Source of the DNA: Microbacterium tenebrionis
GTDB lineage: Bacteria > Actinomycetota > Actinomycetes > Actinomycetales > Microbacteriaceae
DNA length: 64,000 nt
Assembly (NCBI RefSeq): GCF_903645325.1
Contig: NZ_CAHJXQ010000006.1
Coordinates: 1 to 64,000, forward strand
Reading direction: 5' to 3'
Under the pieces are notes generated by a model that saw only the letters and a program-made list of their open reading frames with translations, did not search any database and was not told the DNA's origin. Made by a program: the position numbers and the translations under genes. Shown one piece after another: positions 25,997 through 36,598 of this stretch. Every line of letters begins with the position of its first letter. Positions within the stretch are counted from its first letter, which is position 1.

Positions 25997-26002
25997 AGAA
26001 GC

Positions 26003-27046
26003 ATGACGTATACCGTCGCCGTCTCCGGCGCATCCGGCTATGCGGGCGGCGAGATCCTGCGCCTCCTGGCCAGTCATCCCGACATCGAGATCCGCACGGT
26101 GACCGCGCATTCGAACGCCGGTCAGCCGCTCATCGAGCACCAGCCGCACCTGCGCTCGCTCGCGCACCTCACTCTGCAGGACACGACGCCCGAGATCCTC
26201 GCCGGCCATGACGTCGTGTTCCTCGCCCTCCCGCACGGGCAGTCCGGTCAGTACACCGACGCCCTCGGCGACGTGCCACTGGTCGTCGACGCCGGTGCCG
26301 ATCACCGGCTCACCTCGCAGGAATCGTGGGACGCCGTCTACGGCGGGCACTTCCATGAGCCCTGGGCCTACGGAGTCCCGGAACTGATCGTCGATGGCGC
26401 CAAGCAGCGCGAGAACCTGCGCACAGCCAAGCGCATCGCAGCTCCCGGCTGCAACGCCTCGACCGTGAGCCTCAGCCTCGTCCCCGGTGTCGCCGCCGGC
26501 GTCATCGACGCGTCCGACATCGTCAGCGTGCTCGCCGTCGGGCCCTCCGGAGCCGGCAAGAGCCTGAAGCCGCACCTGCTCGGCAGCGAACTGCTCGGCA
26601 CGGCGAACCCGTACGCGGTCGGCGGCACGCACCGGCACATTCCGGAAATCCAGCAGGCGCTGCGCGGCGCCGGCGCCGCAGATCCTCGCATCTCCTTCAC
26701 CCCCGTCCTCGTGCCGATGGCCCGCGGCATCCTCGCGACGTCCACGGCCCCCATCGCGGACGGCGCGACCGACGAGCAGATCCGCGCCGCCTGGCAGGAC
26801 GCCTACGGCGACGAGACCTTCGTGCAGCTCCTGCCCAAGGGGCACTTCCCACGCACCGCCGACGTCCTCGGCGCGAATACCGCGCTGATGGGACTCGCGA
26901 TCGACCGCGTAGCGAACCGGGTCACGATCGTCACGGCTGTCGACAACCTCGTCAAGGGCACCGCCGGCGCTGCCATCCAGTCCATGAACCTCGCGCTCGG
27001 CCTGCCCGAAGGCCGCGCCCTCACCGTGAACGGAGTGGCCCCATGA
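26003..27046 (+). CDS. argC: N-acetyl-gamma-glutamyl-phosphate reductase
   Basis: Predicted 347-residue NADPH enzyme, third step of arginine synthesis. The Rossmann start is [16 protein letters not shown]; the catalytic Cys is in [11 protein letters not shown] near residue 150; [13 protein letters not shown] and the HRHIPEIQQ motif of the family follow. It starts the coupled cluster argC-argJ-argB-argD-argF, each joined by an ATGA overlap. Confidence 0.97.
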   Translation: MTYTVAVSGASGYAGGEILRLLASHPDIEIRTVTAHSNAGQPLIEHQPHLRSLAHLTLQDTTPEILAGHDVVFLALPHGQSGQYTDALGDVPLVVDAGADHRLTSQESWDAVYGGHFHEPWAYGVPELIVDGAKQRENLRTAKRIAAPGCNASTVSLSLVPGVAAGVIDASDIVSVLAVGPSGAGKSLKPHLLGSELLGTANPYAVGGTHRHIPEIQQALRGAGAADPRISFTPVLVPMARGILATSTAPIADGATDEQIRAAWQDAYGDETFVQLLPKGHFPRTADVLGANTALMGLAIDRVANRVTIVTAVDNLVKGTAGAAIQSMNLALGLPEGRALTVNGVAP

Positions 27047-28200
27047 GCGTCACAGCCCCCCAGGGATTCGAGGCGGCCGGCGTCGCCGCAGGCCTGAAGT
27101 CGACCGGCAAGCCCGACGTCGCCGTCGTCGTCAACCGCGGACCGCGCAAGGTCGGTGCCGCCGTCTTCACGAGCAACCGCGCCAAGGCGAACCCGATCAT
27201 CTGGTCGCAGCAGGTCATCCTCGACCGCACGGTCGAGGCGGTCGTGCTGAACTCCGGCGGCGCCAACTGCTTCACGGGCAGCTTCGGCTTCCAGACCACC
27301 CACCAGACCGCCGAGAAGGCGGCGGAGCTGCTGGGCGTCGCCGCCGGCGACATCCTCGTCTGCTCGACGGGCCTCATCGGCACCGGCGACGAGGCGTTCC
27401 GCGCCAAGGTCCTCGACGGCACGGAGCAGGCGATCGCCGCCCTGAGCGCAGACGGCGGCGACGACGCGGCGCACGCGATCATGACGACCGACAGCGTCGC
27501 GAAGACCGCGCTCGTCGAGCGGGAAGGCTGGTCGATCGGCGGCATGGCCAAGGGCGCGGGGATGCTCGCACCGGGACTTGCCACGATGCTCGTCGTCATC
27601 ACGACCGACGCCGACCTCGAGGCGATCGAGGCCGACACGGCCCTGCGGGCTGCGACCGCGAAGACCTTCGACCGGCTCGACTCCGACGGCTGCATGTCGA
27701 CGAACGATCAGGTCACGCTGCTCGTCAGCGGAGCGAGCGGCGTGAAGCCCGACCTCGAGGAGTTCACCGCGGCGCTCACCGAGCTCAGCGATCAGTTGGC
27801 GGCTCAGCTGCAGGCCGATGCCGAGGGCGCGAGCCACGACATCACGATCCGTGTCGCGAACGCGGTCACGGAACAGGACGCCGTCGAAGTCGGGCGTTCG
27901 GTGGCCCGCAACAACCTGTTCAAGGCGGCGATCTTCGGCAACGACCCGAACTGGGGGCGCGTCCTCGCCGCGATCGGCACGACCAGCGCGCAGTTCGACC
28001 CCTACGACGTCGACGTCTGGATGAACGGCGTCCGCGTGTGCAGCAAGGGCGGCCCTGACCGCCCGCGCGAGGACGTCGACCTCGCCCCGCGCGCCACCGA
28101 CCTGCTCATCGACCTGCAGGTGGGCGATGCCGAGGCGACGATCCGCACGAACGACCTCACCCACGACTATGTCCACGAGAACAGCGCGTACTCCTCATGA
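27043..28200 (+). CDS. argJ: bifunctional ornithine acetyltransferase / N-acetylglutamate synthase
   Basis: Predicted 385-residue enzyme that recycles the acetyl group from N-acetylornithine to glutamate. It self-cleaves between A180 and T181 (GLATMLVV), making Thr181 the nucleophile of the beta chain. Substrate-site motifs ([39 protein letters not shown]) are intact. Whether it also uses acetyl-CoA cannot be told from sequence alone. Confidence 0.97.
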   Translation: MSVTAPQGFEAAGVAAGLKSTGKPDVAVVVNRGPRKVGAAVFTSNRAKANPIIWSQQVILDRTVEAVVLNSGGANCFTGSFGFQTTHQTAEKAAELLGVAAGDILVCSTGLIGTGDEAFRAKVLDGTEQAIAALSADGGDDAAHAIMTTDSVAKTALVEREGWSIGGMAKGAGMLAPGLATMLVVITTDADLEAIEADTALRAATAKTFDRLDSDGCMSTNDQVTLLVSGASGVKPDLEEFTAALTELSDQLAAQLQADAEGASHDITIRVANAVTEQDAVEVGRSVARNNLFKAAIFGNDPNWGRVLAAIGTTSAQFDPYDVDVWMNGVRVCSKGGPDRPREDVDLAPRATDLLIDLQVGDAEATIRTNDLTHDYVHENSAYSS

Positions 28201-29114
28201 CAGACATCCAGGACACACCCCCCGACGTCGCGGCGGGGAAGGCCGCGACGCTCATCGAGTCGCTGCCGTGGCTGAAGAAGTTCCGCGACCAGATCGTCGT
28301 GGTCAAGTACGGCGGCAACGCCATGGTCTCCGACGAGCTGCAGGAGGCGTTCGCGCAGGACATCGCGTACCTCCGCTACGTCGGCGTGCAGCCGGTCGTC
28401 GTGCACGGCGGCGGCCCGCAGATCTCGAACATGCTCGACCGGCTGGCGATCCCCAGCGAGTTCAAGGGCGGCTACCGGGTCACCAACACCGAGGCGATCA
28501 GCGTCGTGCGGATGGTGCTCACCGGTCAGGTGAACCCGCAGCTGGTCGCGAAGATCAACTCGCACGGCCCGATCGCCACCGGGCTCAGCGGTGAGGATGC
28601 CGGGCTCTTCGGGGGACGCCGCCGCGGTGTCGAGATCGACGGTGAGCACGTCGACCTCGGTCGCGTCGGCGATGTCGTCGAGGTCGACCCGACCGCGGTC
28701 CTCGACCACCTCGCAGCCGGGCGCATCCCGGTGATCTCCAGCATTGCGCCCGACCTCGACAACCCCGGACAGTCGTTGAACGTGAACGCGGATGCCGCGG
28801 CATCCGCCCTTGCGACCGCGCTTAACGCGCGCAAGCTCGTCATCCTCACCGACGTCCCGGGCCTCTACGCCGACTGGCCCAACCGCGACTCGCTCGTCTC
28901 GCACATCACGTCGCAGCAGCTGGTCCGCATGCTGCCGTCGCTCGAGTCGGGCATGATCCCGAAGATGCGCGCGTGCCTGGATGCTGTCGAGGGCGGTGTG
29001 GACGCCGCGGCCATCATCGACGGACGCGTGCCGCACTCGGTGCTCGTCGAGCTGTTCACCAGCAAGGGCATCGGAACCGAAGTCGTACTCGGAGAAGCGG
29101 AGGTGACGGCATGA
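28197..29114 (+). CDS. argB: acetylglutamate kinase
   Basis: Predicted 305-residue amino acid kinase, second step of arginine synthesis. Motifs: VVKYGGNAM for the phosphates, [10 protein letters not shown] and the C-terminal [21 protein letters not shown] of the family. An N-terminal extension of about 25 residues includes the helix ([16 protein letters not shown]) found in arginine-feedback-inhibited hexameric forms, so allosteric control by arginine is likely. Confidence 0.97.
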   Translation: MTDIQDTPPDVAAGKAATLIESLPWLKKFRDQIVVVKYGGNAMVSDELQEAFAQDIAYLRYVGVQPVVVHGGGPQISNMLDRLAIPSEFKGGYRVTNTEAISVVRMVLTGQVNPQLVAKINSHGPIATGLSGEDAGLFGGRRRGVEIDGEHVDLGRVGDVVEVDPTAVLDHLAAGRIPVISSIAPDLDNPGQSLNVNADAAASALATALNARKLVILTDVPGLYADWPNRDSLVSHITSQQLVRMLPSLESGMIPKMRACLDAVEGGVDAAAIIDGRVPHSVLVELFTSKGIGTEVVLGEAEVTA

Positions 29115-30331
29115 CCGTCTGGCAGGATGACGTGGCACGCGACCTGGTGCGCAACGTCGGAGACCGTCTGGCGCTGCTCACCCGTGGCGAGGGATCGTAC
29201 GTGTGGGACGGCGACGACAAGCGCCACCTCGACTTCCTCGCCGGCATCGCCGTGAACTCGCTCGGCCATGCGCACCCCGTCTTCGTCGAGGCGATCGCGA
29301 AGCAGGCCGCGACCCTCGCGCACGTGTCGAATTACTTCGCCACGCCGCCGCAGCTCGCGCTGGCCGCGCGCCTGAAGCGGCTGGTCGGCGCCGGCATCGA
29401 CGGTCGCGTCTACTTCTCGAATTCGGGCGCCGAGGCGAACGAGGCGGCCTTCAAGCTCGCCCGCCTGCACGGCGGTACGGATCGACCGCGCATCCTCGCG
29501 CTGGAGAACGGCTTCCACGGACGCACGATCGGATCGCTCGCGCTCACGGCCAAGAAAGCCATGCGCGAGCCGTTCGAGCCCATGCCGGCCGGCGTCGAGC
29601 ACATCCCCGCGACCATCGAGGCGCTCGAGGCTGCGATGGATGACCGCGTGGCCGCGATCATCGTCGAGCCCATCCAGGGCGAGGCAGGCGTGGTCGAACT
29701 GCCGGATGGATACCTCGCGGCCGCCCGCTCGCTCACGCTGAAGCACGGCGCCTTGCTCATCGTCGATGAGATCCAGACCGGTGCTGGGCGCACCGGACAG
29801 TGGTTCGGCTTCAGCCATGAGGGGATCACCCCGGATGCCATCACGCTGGCCAAGGGCATCGGCGGCGGCTTCCCGATCGGAGCGCTCGTGACGTTCGGTG
29901 CGGCCAGCTCGCTGTTCACCCCCGGGTCGCACGGGTCGACGTTCGGCGGCAACCCGCTCGGCACGGCCGTCGCGAACGCCGTCCTCGCCGAGATCGAGGA
30001 TGCCGGGCTCGTCGAGAACGCCGCCCGCCGCGGCACGCAGCTGCGCGAGGCCATCGAGCGCATCGACTCGCCGCTGATCGCCGGCGTCCGCGGCCGTGGA
30101 CTGCTGATCGGCATCGTGCTGTCGTCGCCGATCGCGAACGCCGTCGTCGCCGCAGCGCAGGAACGCGGACTCATCGTCAACGCGGCAAACCCCGAGACGA
30201 TCCGCATCGCACCCGCATTGACCATCGGCGACGCCGAGATCGCCGAGTTCGAGACACTGTTCACCGCTGCGCTCGCCGACGTGCAGGCGAGCCTGGCGGA
30301 ATCCGAGACCGAGAAAGCGACCGCACCATGA
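29111..30331 (+). CDS. argD: acetylornithine aminotransferase
   Basis: Predicted 406-residue class III PLP enzyme. The cofactor lysine is K248 ([14 protein letters not shown]); [13 protein letters not shown] and [17 protein letters not shown] mark the PLP phosphate and substrate sites. It transfers nitrogen from glutamate to N-acetylglutamate semialdehyde. ATGA overlaps on both sides. Confidence 0.97.
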   Translation: MTVWQDDVARDLVRNVGDRLALLTRGEGSYVWDGDDKRHLDFLAGIAVNSLGHAHPVFVEAIAKQAATLAHVSNYFATPPQLALAARLKRLVGAGIDGRVYFSNSGAEANEAAFKLARLHGGTDRPRILALENGFHGRTIGSLALTAKKAMREPFEPMPAGVEHIPATIEALEAAMDDRVAAIIVEPIQGEAGVVELPDGYLAAARSLTLKHGALLIVDEIQTGAGRTGQWFGFSHEGITPDAITLAKGIGGGFPIGALVTFGAASSLFTPGSHGSTFGGNPLGTAVANAVLAEIEDAGLVENAARRGTQLREAIERIDSPLIAGVRGRGLLIGIVLSSPIANAVVAAAQERGLIVNAANPETIRIAPALTIGDAEIAEFETLFTAALADVQASLAESETEKATAP

Positions 30332-31251
30332 CCCGCCATCTTCTGCGTGATGACGACCTGACGTCTGCCGAGCAGGCCGAGATCCTCGACCTCGCGGTCG
30401 AGCTGAAGAAGGACCGCTGGGCCGACAAGTCGCTCGCCGGCCCCCAGACCGTCGCGGTCATCTTCGACAAGTCGTCCACCCGCACCCGCGTCTCGTTCGC
30501 GGTCGGGATCGCCGACCTCGGCGGCTCGCCGCTGATCATCTCGACGGCCAACAGCCAGCTCGGCGGCAAGGAGACGCCGTCCGACACCGCACGGGTGCTC
30601 GAGCGCCAGGTGGCGGCGATCGTCTGGCGCACGTACGCGCAGGCGGGGCTCGAGGAGATGGCCGAAGGCACCCGCGTTCCGGTCATCAACGCGCTCTCGG
30701 ACGACTTCCACCCCTGCCAGCTGCTCGCCGACCTGCTGACGATCCGTGAGCACAAGGGAGATCTGAAGGGCCTGACGCTGACGTTCTTCGGGGACGCGCA
30801 GAGCAACATGGCGCACTCATACGCACTCGCCGGCGTCACGGCCGGCATGCACGTGCGCATGGCCTCACCCGAGTCGTACGCCCCGCGGGCCGATGTCGTC
30901 GAGGCGGCCGATCGCCGCGCCGCCGAGACGGGTGGATCGATCACGCTGTTCACCGATCCGGTCGAGGCCGCTGCCGGCGCCGACGTCGTCGTCACCGACA
31001 CGTGGGTCTCGATGGGCAAGGAGGAGGAGAAGATCGCGCGCATCCGCGACCTCGGCGGGTACAAGGTGACGACCGAGACCATGAGCCTCGCCGACCCCGA
31101 GGCGATCTTCATCCACTGCCTGCCTGCAGACCGTGGCTACGAGGTCGACCCCGAGGTCATCGACGGTCCGCAGAGCGTCGTGTGGGACGAGGCCGAGAAC
31201 CGGCTGCACGCCCAGAAGGCGCTGCTGGTCTGGCTGCTCCGCCAGAACTGA
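30328..31251 (+). CDS. argF: ornithine carbamoyltransferase
   Basis: Predicted 307-residue transferase joining ornithine and carbamoyl phosphate to citrulline. The carbamoyl-phosphate motif STRTR (DKSSTRTRVSF), the HPCQ motif (DDFHPCQLLAD) and the HCLP ornithine motif are all present; length is typical. It is the last gene of the ATGA-linked arg series. In many actinobacteria argR and argG follow here, but not in this window. Confidence 0.97.
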   Translation: MTRHLLRDDDLTSAEQAEILDLAVELKKDRWADKSLAGPQTVAVIFDKSSTRTRVSFAVGIADLGGSPLIISTANSQLGGKETPSDTARVLERQVAAIVWRTYAQAGLEEMAEGTRVPVINALSDDFHPCQLLADLLTIREHKGDLKGLTLTFFGDAQSNMAHSYALAGVTAGMHVRMASPESYAPRADVVEAADRRAAETGGSITLFTDPVEAAAGADVVVTDTWVSMGKEEEKIARIRDLGGYKVTTETMSLADPEAIFIHCLPADRGYEVDPEVIDGPQSVVWDEAENRLHAQKALLVWLLRQN

Positions 31252-31264
31252 AATCCGCGCTGTG

Positions 31265-32359
31265 ATGATGGCGGGTCGTCTGCGCGCGAACTGGCGACGG
31301 CTGAACGGCCCTGACCGTATCGCCGGGGTCGACCTCGCGCGCGGACTGGCGGTGATCGGCATGTTCGCCGCGCACCTGCTGGTCACCGCCGACGGTTTCG
31401 TCTGGGGTGATCCGACGAGCTGGACGGCGCTCGTCGACGGTCGCTCGTCGATCCTGTTCGCCACCCTCGCCGGCGTATCCATCGGCCTCGTCACCGGCGG
31501 CCCGACCCCGCTCGGACGCCGGGAGATGAGCGTGGCCCGCGCCCGCCTGGCATTGCGCGGCGCGATGCTCCTCGTGCTCGGCATCCTGCTCATCCTCACC
31601 GGGGTCCCCGTGTACGTGATCCTGCCCGCCTACGCGATCCTGTTCCTCATCGCGCTGCCGTTCACTCGAATGCCGGCACGTGCGGTGCTCGGGACCGCCG
31701 CCGGGCTTGCGATCGTCATGCCGTTCGTCCAGCCCGCGCTGAACGAACTGCCGATCTGGCAGATGCCGTTCGGTGGGGAGATCGATGCGTTCCTCGGCTG
31801 GCACTACCCGTTCACCGTGTGGATCGCGTTCGTGCTCGCCGGGCTCGGCGTCGCCAGGGCAGGCATCACGCGCCTGCGAACGCAGATCGGGATGCTCATC
31901 GCCGGTGGTGCGCTCGCCGCGGTCGGGTACGGTCTGGCCGAGCTGCCACCACCGTCCGCCGACCCGTACTGGTGGTCGGTGTGGACGGCCGAGCCGCATT
32001 CCTCGGGGCTGCTCGAGGCGATCGGGTCCGGTGGCTTCGCCATCGCTGTCCTGGCGACCTGTCTCCTGCTGTGCCGCGTCGCCGTGCTGAAGGCCGTCTC
32101 CCTGCCGTTGCGCGCAACGGGAGCGATGCCGCTCACGGCATATACGGTCCAGCTCGTGGTGTGGGCCGCCGTCGCCCTCACCCTGTTCGGTGACACGAGC
32201 GACCTTTTCGGCTTCCGTGAGCTGGAGCCGTTCTGGCCGCTGACGATCGGTGTGCTCATCGGCTGCACAGCCTGGGCGCTTCTCGTGGGACGCGGCCCGC
32301 TGGAGTGGCTGCTGGACCGCTCGGCGCGCGCCGCCGTGTCCTCGCCCCGGCCGACGTGA
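31265..32359 (+). CDS. membrane protein, heparan-alpha-glucosaminide acetyltransferase / DUF418-like
   Basis: Predicted 364-residue protein with about ten membrane segments. The beginning (RIAGVDLARGLAVIGMFAAHL) is the signature of the acyltransferase-like DUF1624/DUF418 membrane group. Substrate is unknown. GTG 31262, ATG 31265 and ATG 31268 are all in frame; 31265 is a choice of convenience. It lies 13 bases after argF and 32 bases before argH, at the place where argR and argG are usual, so it may be co-transcribed with argF, but a role in arginine metabolism is not supported. Confidence 0.75.
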   Translation: MMAGRLRANWRRLNGPDRIAGVDLARGLAVIGMFAAHLLVTADGFVWGDPTSWTALVDGRSSILFATLAGVSIGLVTGGPTPLGRREMSVARARLALRGAMLLVLGILLILTGVPVYVILPAYAILFLIALPFTRMPARAVLGTAAGLAIVMPFVQPALNELPIWQMPFGGEIDAFLGWHYPFTVWIAFVLAGLGVARAGITRLRTQIGMLIAGGALAAVGYGLAELPPPSADPYWWSVWTAEPHSSGLLEAIGSGGFAIAVLATCLLLCRVAVLKAVSLPLRATGAMPLTAYTVQLVVWAAVALTLFGDTSDLFGFRELEPFWPLTIGVLIGCTAWALLVGRGPLEWLLDRSARAAVSSPRPT

Positions 32360-32379
32360 AGCCGCTGCTGCGCCGCCGC

Positions 32380-33822
<1,443 letters not shown>

Positions 33823-33831
33823 CGATCGGGA

Positions 33832-33889
33832 CTGATATTCTCCAGTAATCAGGCATTCACTTATATCTACGGAATATCAGTGATACGCT
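33832..33889 (+). promoter_or_regulatory. AT-rich promoter/operator region of satD
   Basis: In a locally AT-rich gap, CTGATATTC (33832-33840) is the exact complement of GAATATCAG (33872-33880). The odd palindrome TATCAGTGATA (33876-33886) overlaps the TACGCT -10 box (33884-33889), which ends 6 bases before the satD ATG. A repressor, possibly SatD itself, could bind here. Confidence 0.45.
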
Positions 33890-33895
33890 GATGTC

Positions 33896-34543
33896 ATGAC
33901 CATCGTGGTGACGGCGGACATCATCGGCTCCCGGCGGCTCGCCGACCGGGCGGCGGCGCAGCGCGCGTTCGACGACACGATCGCCCGCGTCGAACGCGAC
34001 TTCCCCGTCGCGACGCAGGGGCTGCGACCCACGGTCGGGGACGAGCAGCAGGCGGTCTATCCGACGCTGGAGGCGGCGCTCGGAGTGATCCTGCTGCTGC
34101 GGCTGGCCCTGCCGGACGGCGTGGAGTTCCGATACGGCATCGGCATCGGCGACGTGGGCACCGTCCCGTCGACGGCATCCGCGCAGGGCATCGCGGACGG
34201 TCCGGGCTGGTGGGCGGCACGCAGCGCCATCGAGCACGTGGAGGCGCTGCAGAGGCGGACGGCCCCGCAGGCGCGCAGCTGGATCGTCGCGCACGAGAGC
34301 GAGAAGGAGCGCTACGCGGACGCCGTGCGGTGGGCGAACGCCTACCTGCTCAGCCGCGACGAGATCGTCGGCGCGATGTCGGAGCGCGTGCGCAGACTGA
34401 CCTACGGCCGCTGCCTCTCGCGCACGCAGAGCGACCTGGCGACGACCGAGGGGATCACGCAGTCCGCAGTGTCGCAGAGCCTGTCGACGTCGGGCGCGGC
34501 CGTCGTCGTCGAGGGGTTCCGGCTGCTCGGGGTTGCGCCGTAG
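33896..34543 (+). CDS. SatD family protein with C-terminal helix-turn-helix
   Basis: Predicted 215-residue soluble protein. The N-terminus (VVTADIIGSRRLADR) and the middle (PTVGDEQQAVYPTLEAAL, RYGIGIGDVGTV) fit the SatD family, whose opening D-x-x-x-S-R motif is conserved. Residues about 180-210 (QSDLATTEGITQSAVSQSL) look like a helix-turn-helix. SatD proteins are poorly understood. The start follows a TACGCT box by 6 bases. A convergent membrane gene 100 bases away may be its functional partner. Confidence 0.75.
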   Translation: MTIVVTADIIGSRRLADRAAAQRAFDDTIARVERDFPVATQGLRPTVGDEQQAVYPTLEAALGVILLLRLALPDGVEFRYGIGIGDVGTVPSTASAQGIADGPGWWAARSAIEHVEALQRRTAPQARSWIVAHESEKERYADAVRWANAYLLSRDEIVGAMSERVRRLTYGRCLSRTQSDLATTEGITQSAVSQSLSTSGAAVVVEGFRLLGVAP

Positions 34544-34553
34544 CAGAATGCTG

Positions 34554-34655
34554 CACCGTCACCAAACCAGCGCCGTCACCACACCAGCGCCGTCACCACA
34601 CCAGCGCCGTCACCACACCAGCGCCGTCACCACACCAGCGCCGTCACCAAACCAG
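34554..34655. repeat. 17-bp tandem repeat, six copies
   Basis: Six head-to-tail units of CGCCGTCACCACACCAG start at 34554, 34571, 34588, 34605, 34622 and 34639; the outer two are degenerate (CACCGTCACCAAACCAG; last unit with AAACC). The array covers the stop codon of the minus-strand membrane gene, whose last codons come from one unit. The period is not a multiple of three. It looks like slippage-expanded VNTR between convergent genes. Confidence 0.95.
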
Positions 34656-35234
34656 AGCGAGGCGGATGATCGCGCCGATCACCCCGGCCCAGAGCATGCT
34701 CGCGACCGTGCCGATGATGAACCGCTCCCTGGCCTCGGACTCGGCCAGCTCGGGGAAGCGGCCGATGCCCTTGACGGCGATGATGGCTGCGATCGCCTCG
34801 GGGAACCCGACCGTGATCGCGATGACCATGGCGACGCGTTCGAGGTACCCGATCACCGTGCCGCCGCGCATCAGCGTCTGTGCTTGATCGGGATCGGTGC
34901 CGTGCGCAGCCATGATGAGGATGCCGCCGTCCTCGGTTTCGCGCACGCGCTTGCCCGTGGCGATGTCGAGAGCCCGTCGGGTGAACGGATTGCCGCCGAT
35001 CGTCGCGGCGGCGATTCCGAGCACGGTCAGCGAGATCGCCGCTGCGATCGGCATGTGTGTCGGGCGCACGACCACGATGGTCACGAGGGCTGCGGCCACG
35101 AGCCCACCGGCGACGGCCATCGGCGGCGTCGTGGGCCTGCGGAGGCTCACGAAGGAGAGGACCAGCACCGCGCACAGCATCAGCGCGATGATCGCGGCCA
35201 CGACGATCGACACGTACTCATCCACCGGTGACAT
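34644..35234 (-). CDS. membrane protein, resembling the C-terminal part of DUF3307 proteins
   Basis: Predicted 196-residue integral membrane protein with about five hydrophobic segments (near residues 8-30, 38-60, 65-85, 130-155, 172-192). The block GYLERVAMVIAITVGFPE then AAIIAVKGIGRF and FIIGTVAS resembles the end of DUF3307 proteins, which are known neighbours of SatD. Family assignment is by pattern only. The ATG at 35234 is preferred over longer in-frame starts that run toward tyrS. Its last codons lie in the 17-bp repeat. Confidence 0.65.
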   Translation of the reverse strand: MSPVDEYVSIVVAAIIALMLCAVLVLSFVSLRRPTTPPMAVAGGLVAAALVTIVVVRPTHMPIAAAISLTVLGIAAATIGGNPFTRRALDIATGKRVRETEDGGILIMAAHGTDPDQAQTLMRGGTVIGYLERVAMVIAITVGFPEAIAAIIAVKGIGRFPELAESEARERFIIGTVASMLWAGVIGAIIRLALVW

Positions 35235-35283
35235 GCCGTCAGCTTCCCACGGGCGGCGGACATGGCGGCACACCCCGCGCTGA

Positions 35284-35289
35284 TAGCCT
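35284..35289 (+). promoter_or_regulatory. -10 box, leaderless promoter of tyrS
   Basis: TAGCCT ends 7 bases before the GTG at 35297 and decides that start. No T-box or stem-rich leader is present. Confidence 0.5.
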
Positions 35290-35296
35290 GGAGTGC

Positions 35297-36598
35297 GTGT
35301 CGAATCCCGCTCTGACGACTGCCCCGCAGGCGATCGATCCCACGTTCGAGAACGTGTGGGACGAGATCGTCTGGCGCGGCCTCGTCCACGTGTCCACCGA
35401 CCAGGAGGCGCTGCGCGCCCTTCTCGCCGGAGACCCGATCACGTACTACTGCGGATTCGACCCGACAGCGCCCAGCCTGCACCTCGGCAACCTCGTGCAG
35501 CTGCTGCTGTTGCGTCGCCTGCAGCTCGCCGGCCACAAGCCGATCGGCCTCGTCGGCGGATCGACCGGGCTCATCGGCGACCCGCGGCCCACGGCCGAGC
35601 GCACTCTCAACACGCGAGAGACGGTCGAGGAGTGGGTCGGGCGGCTGCGCGCCCAGGTCGAGCGCTTCCTCAGCTTCGAAGGCGAGAACGCCGCGCGCAT
35701 GGTGAACAACCTCGACTGGACCGCGCCGATGAGCGCGATCGACTTCCTGCGCGAGATCGGCAAGCACTACCGCGTCGGGACCATGCTGAAGAAGGATGCC
35801 GTCGCCGCGCGCCTGAATTCGGATGCCGGCATCAGCTACACCGAGTTCAGCTACCAGATCCTGCAGGGCATGGACTTCCTCGAGCTCTACCGTCAGTATG
35901 ACTGCGTGCTGCAGACCGGCGGATCCGACCAGTGGGGCAACCTCACCAGCGGCACCGATCTCATCCACCGCGTCGAGGGGACTTCCGCGCACGCGATCGG
36001 CACGCCGCTGATCACGAACAGCGACGGCACGAAGTTCGGCAAGAGCGAGGGCAACGCCATCTGGCTGGATGCCGACATGTGCAGCCCGTACCGGATGTAC
36101 CAGTTCTGGCTCTCGACGGCGGATGCCGATGTGATCGATCGCCTCAAGATCTTCACGTTCCTCACGCGCGCCGAGATCGAGGAGTACGCCGCTCTCGTCG
36201 AGACAGAGCCGTTCCGCCGGGCCGCGCAGAAGCGCCTCGCACTCGAGGTCGTCGCGACCGTGCACGGTGCGGATGCCACGGCCGCTGTGATCGCGGCATC
36301 CGACGCCCTGTTCGGGCAAGGCGACCTGAACGCACTCGACGCGGCCACGCTGCGCTCGGCGCTCGACGAGCTGCCCAACGCTACCCTCGCCGCCGGCACC
36401 GCAGTCGTCGACGCGCTCGTCGCGACCGGTCTCGTCGCGAGCCTGTCCGAGGCGCGCCGCGCGATCGCTCAGGGCGGGGTCTCCCTCGACGGTGCCCGCG
36501 TGGAGGACGATGCCGCCGTCGTGGAGGGCACTCTGCCCGGTGGTGTGTCGGTGCTCCGCCGCGGCAAGAAGACCCTCGCGGGAATCTTCATCGACTGA
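35297..36598 (+). CDS. tyrS: tyrosyl-tRNA synthetase
   Basis: Predicted 433-residue class I synthetase. The HIGH-type motif is HLGN at residues 62-65 and the KMSKS-type motif is KFGKS at 246-250; TGGSDQWGN binds tyrosine. A C-terminal S4 RNA-binding domain (about 365-430; SLSEARRAIAQGGVSLDG) completes it. The GTG start is supported by the -10 box and by the family length. The stop overlaps the next gene by one base. Confidence 0.97.
   Translation: MSNPALTTAPQAIDPTFENVWDEIVWRGLVHVSTDQEALRALLAGDPITYYCGFDPTAPSLHLGNLVQLLLLRRLQLAGHKPIGLVGGSTGLIGDPRPTAERTLNTRETVEEWVGRLRAQVERFLSFEGENAARMVNNLDWTAPMSAIDFLREIGKHYRVGTMLKKDAVAARLNSDAGISYTEFSYQILQGMDFLELYRQYDCVLQTGGSDQWGNLTSGTDLIHRVEGTSAHAIGTPLITNSDGTKFGKSEGNAIWLDADMCSPYRMYQFWLSTADADVIDRLKIFTFLTRAEIEEYAALVETEPFRRAAQKRLALEVVATVHGADATAAVIAASDALFGQGDLNALDAATLRSALDELPNATLAAGTAVVDALVATGLVASLSEARRAIAQGGVSLDGARVEDDAAVVEGTLPGGVSVLRRGKKTLAGIFID

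Noticed and set aside
34554..34655. CRISPR array
   Set aside because: The units are head-to-tail with no unique spacers between them and no cas genes are nearby; it is a simple tandem repeat.
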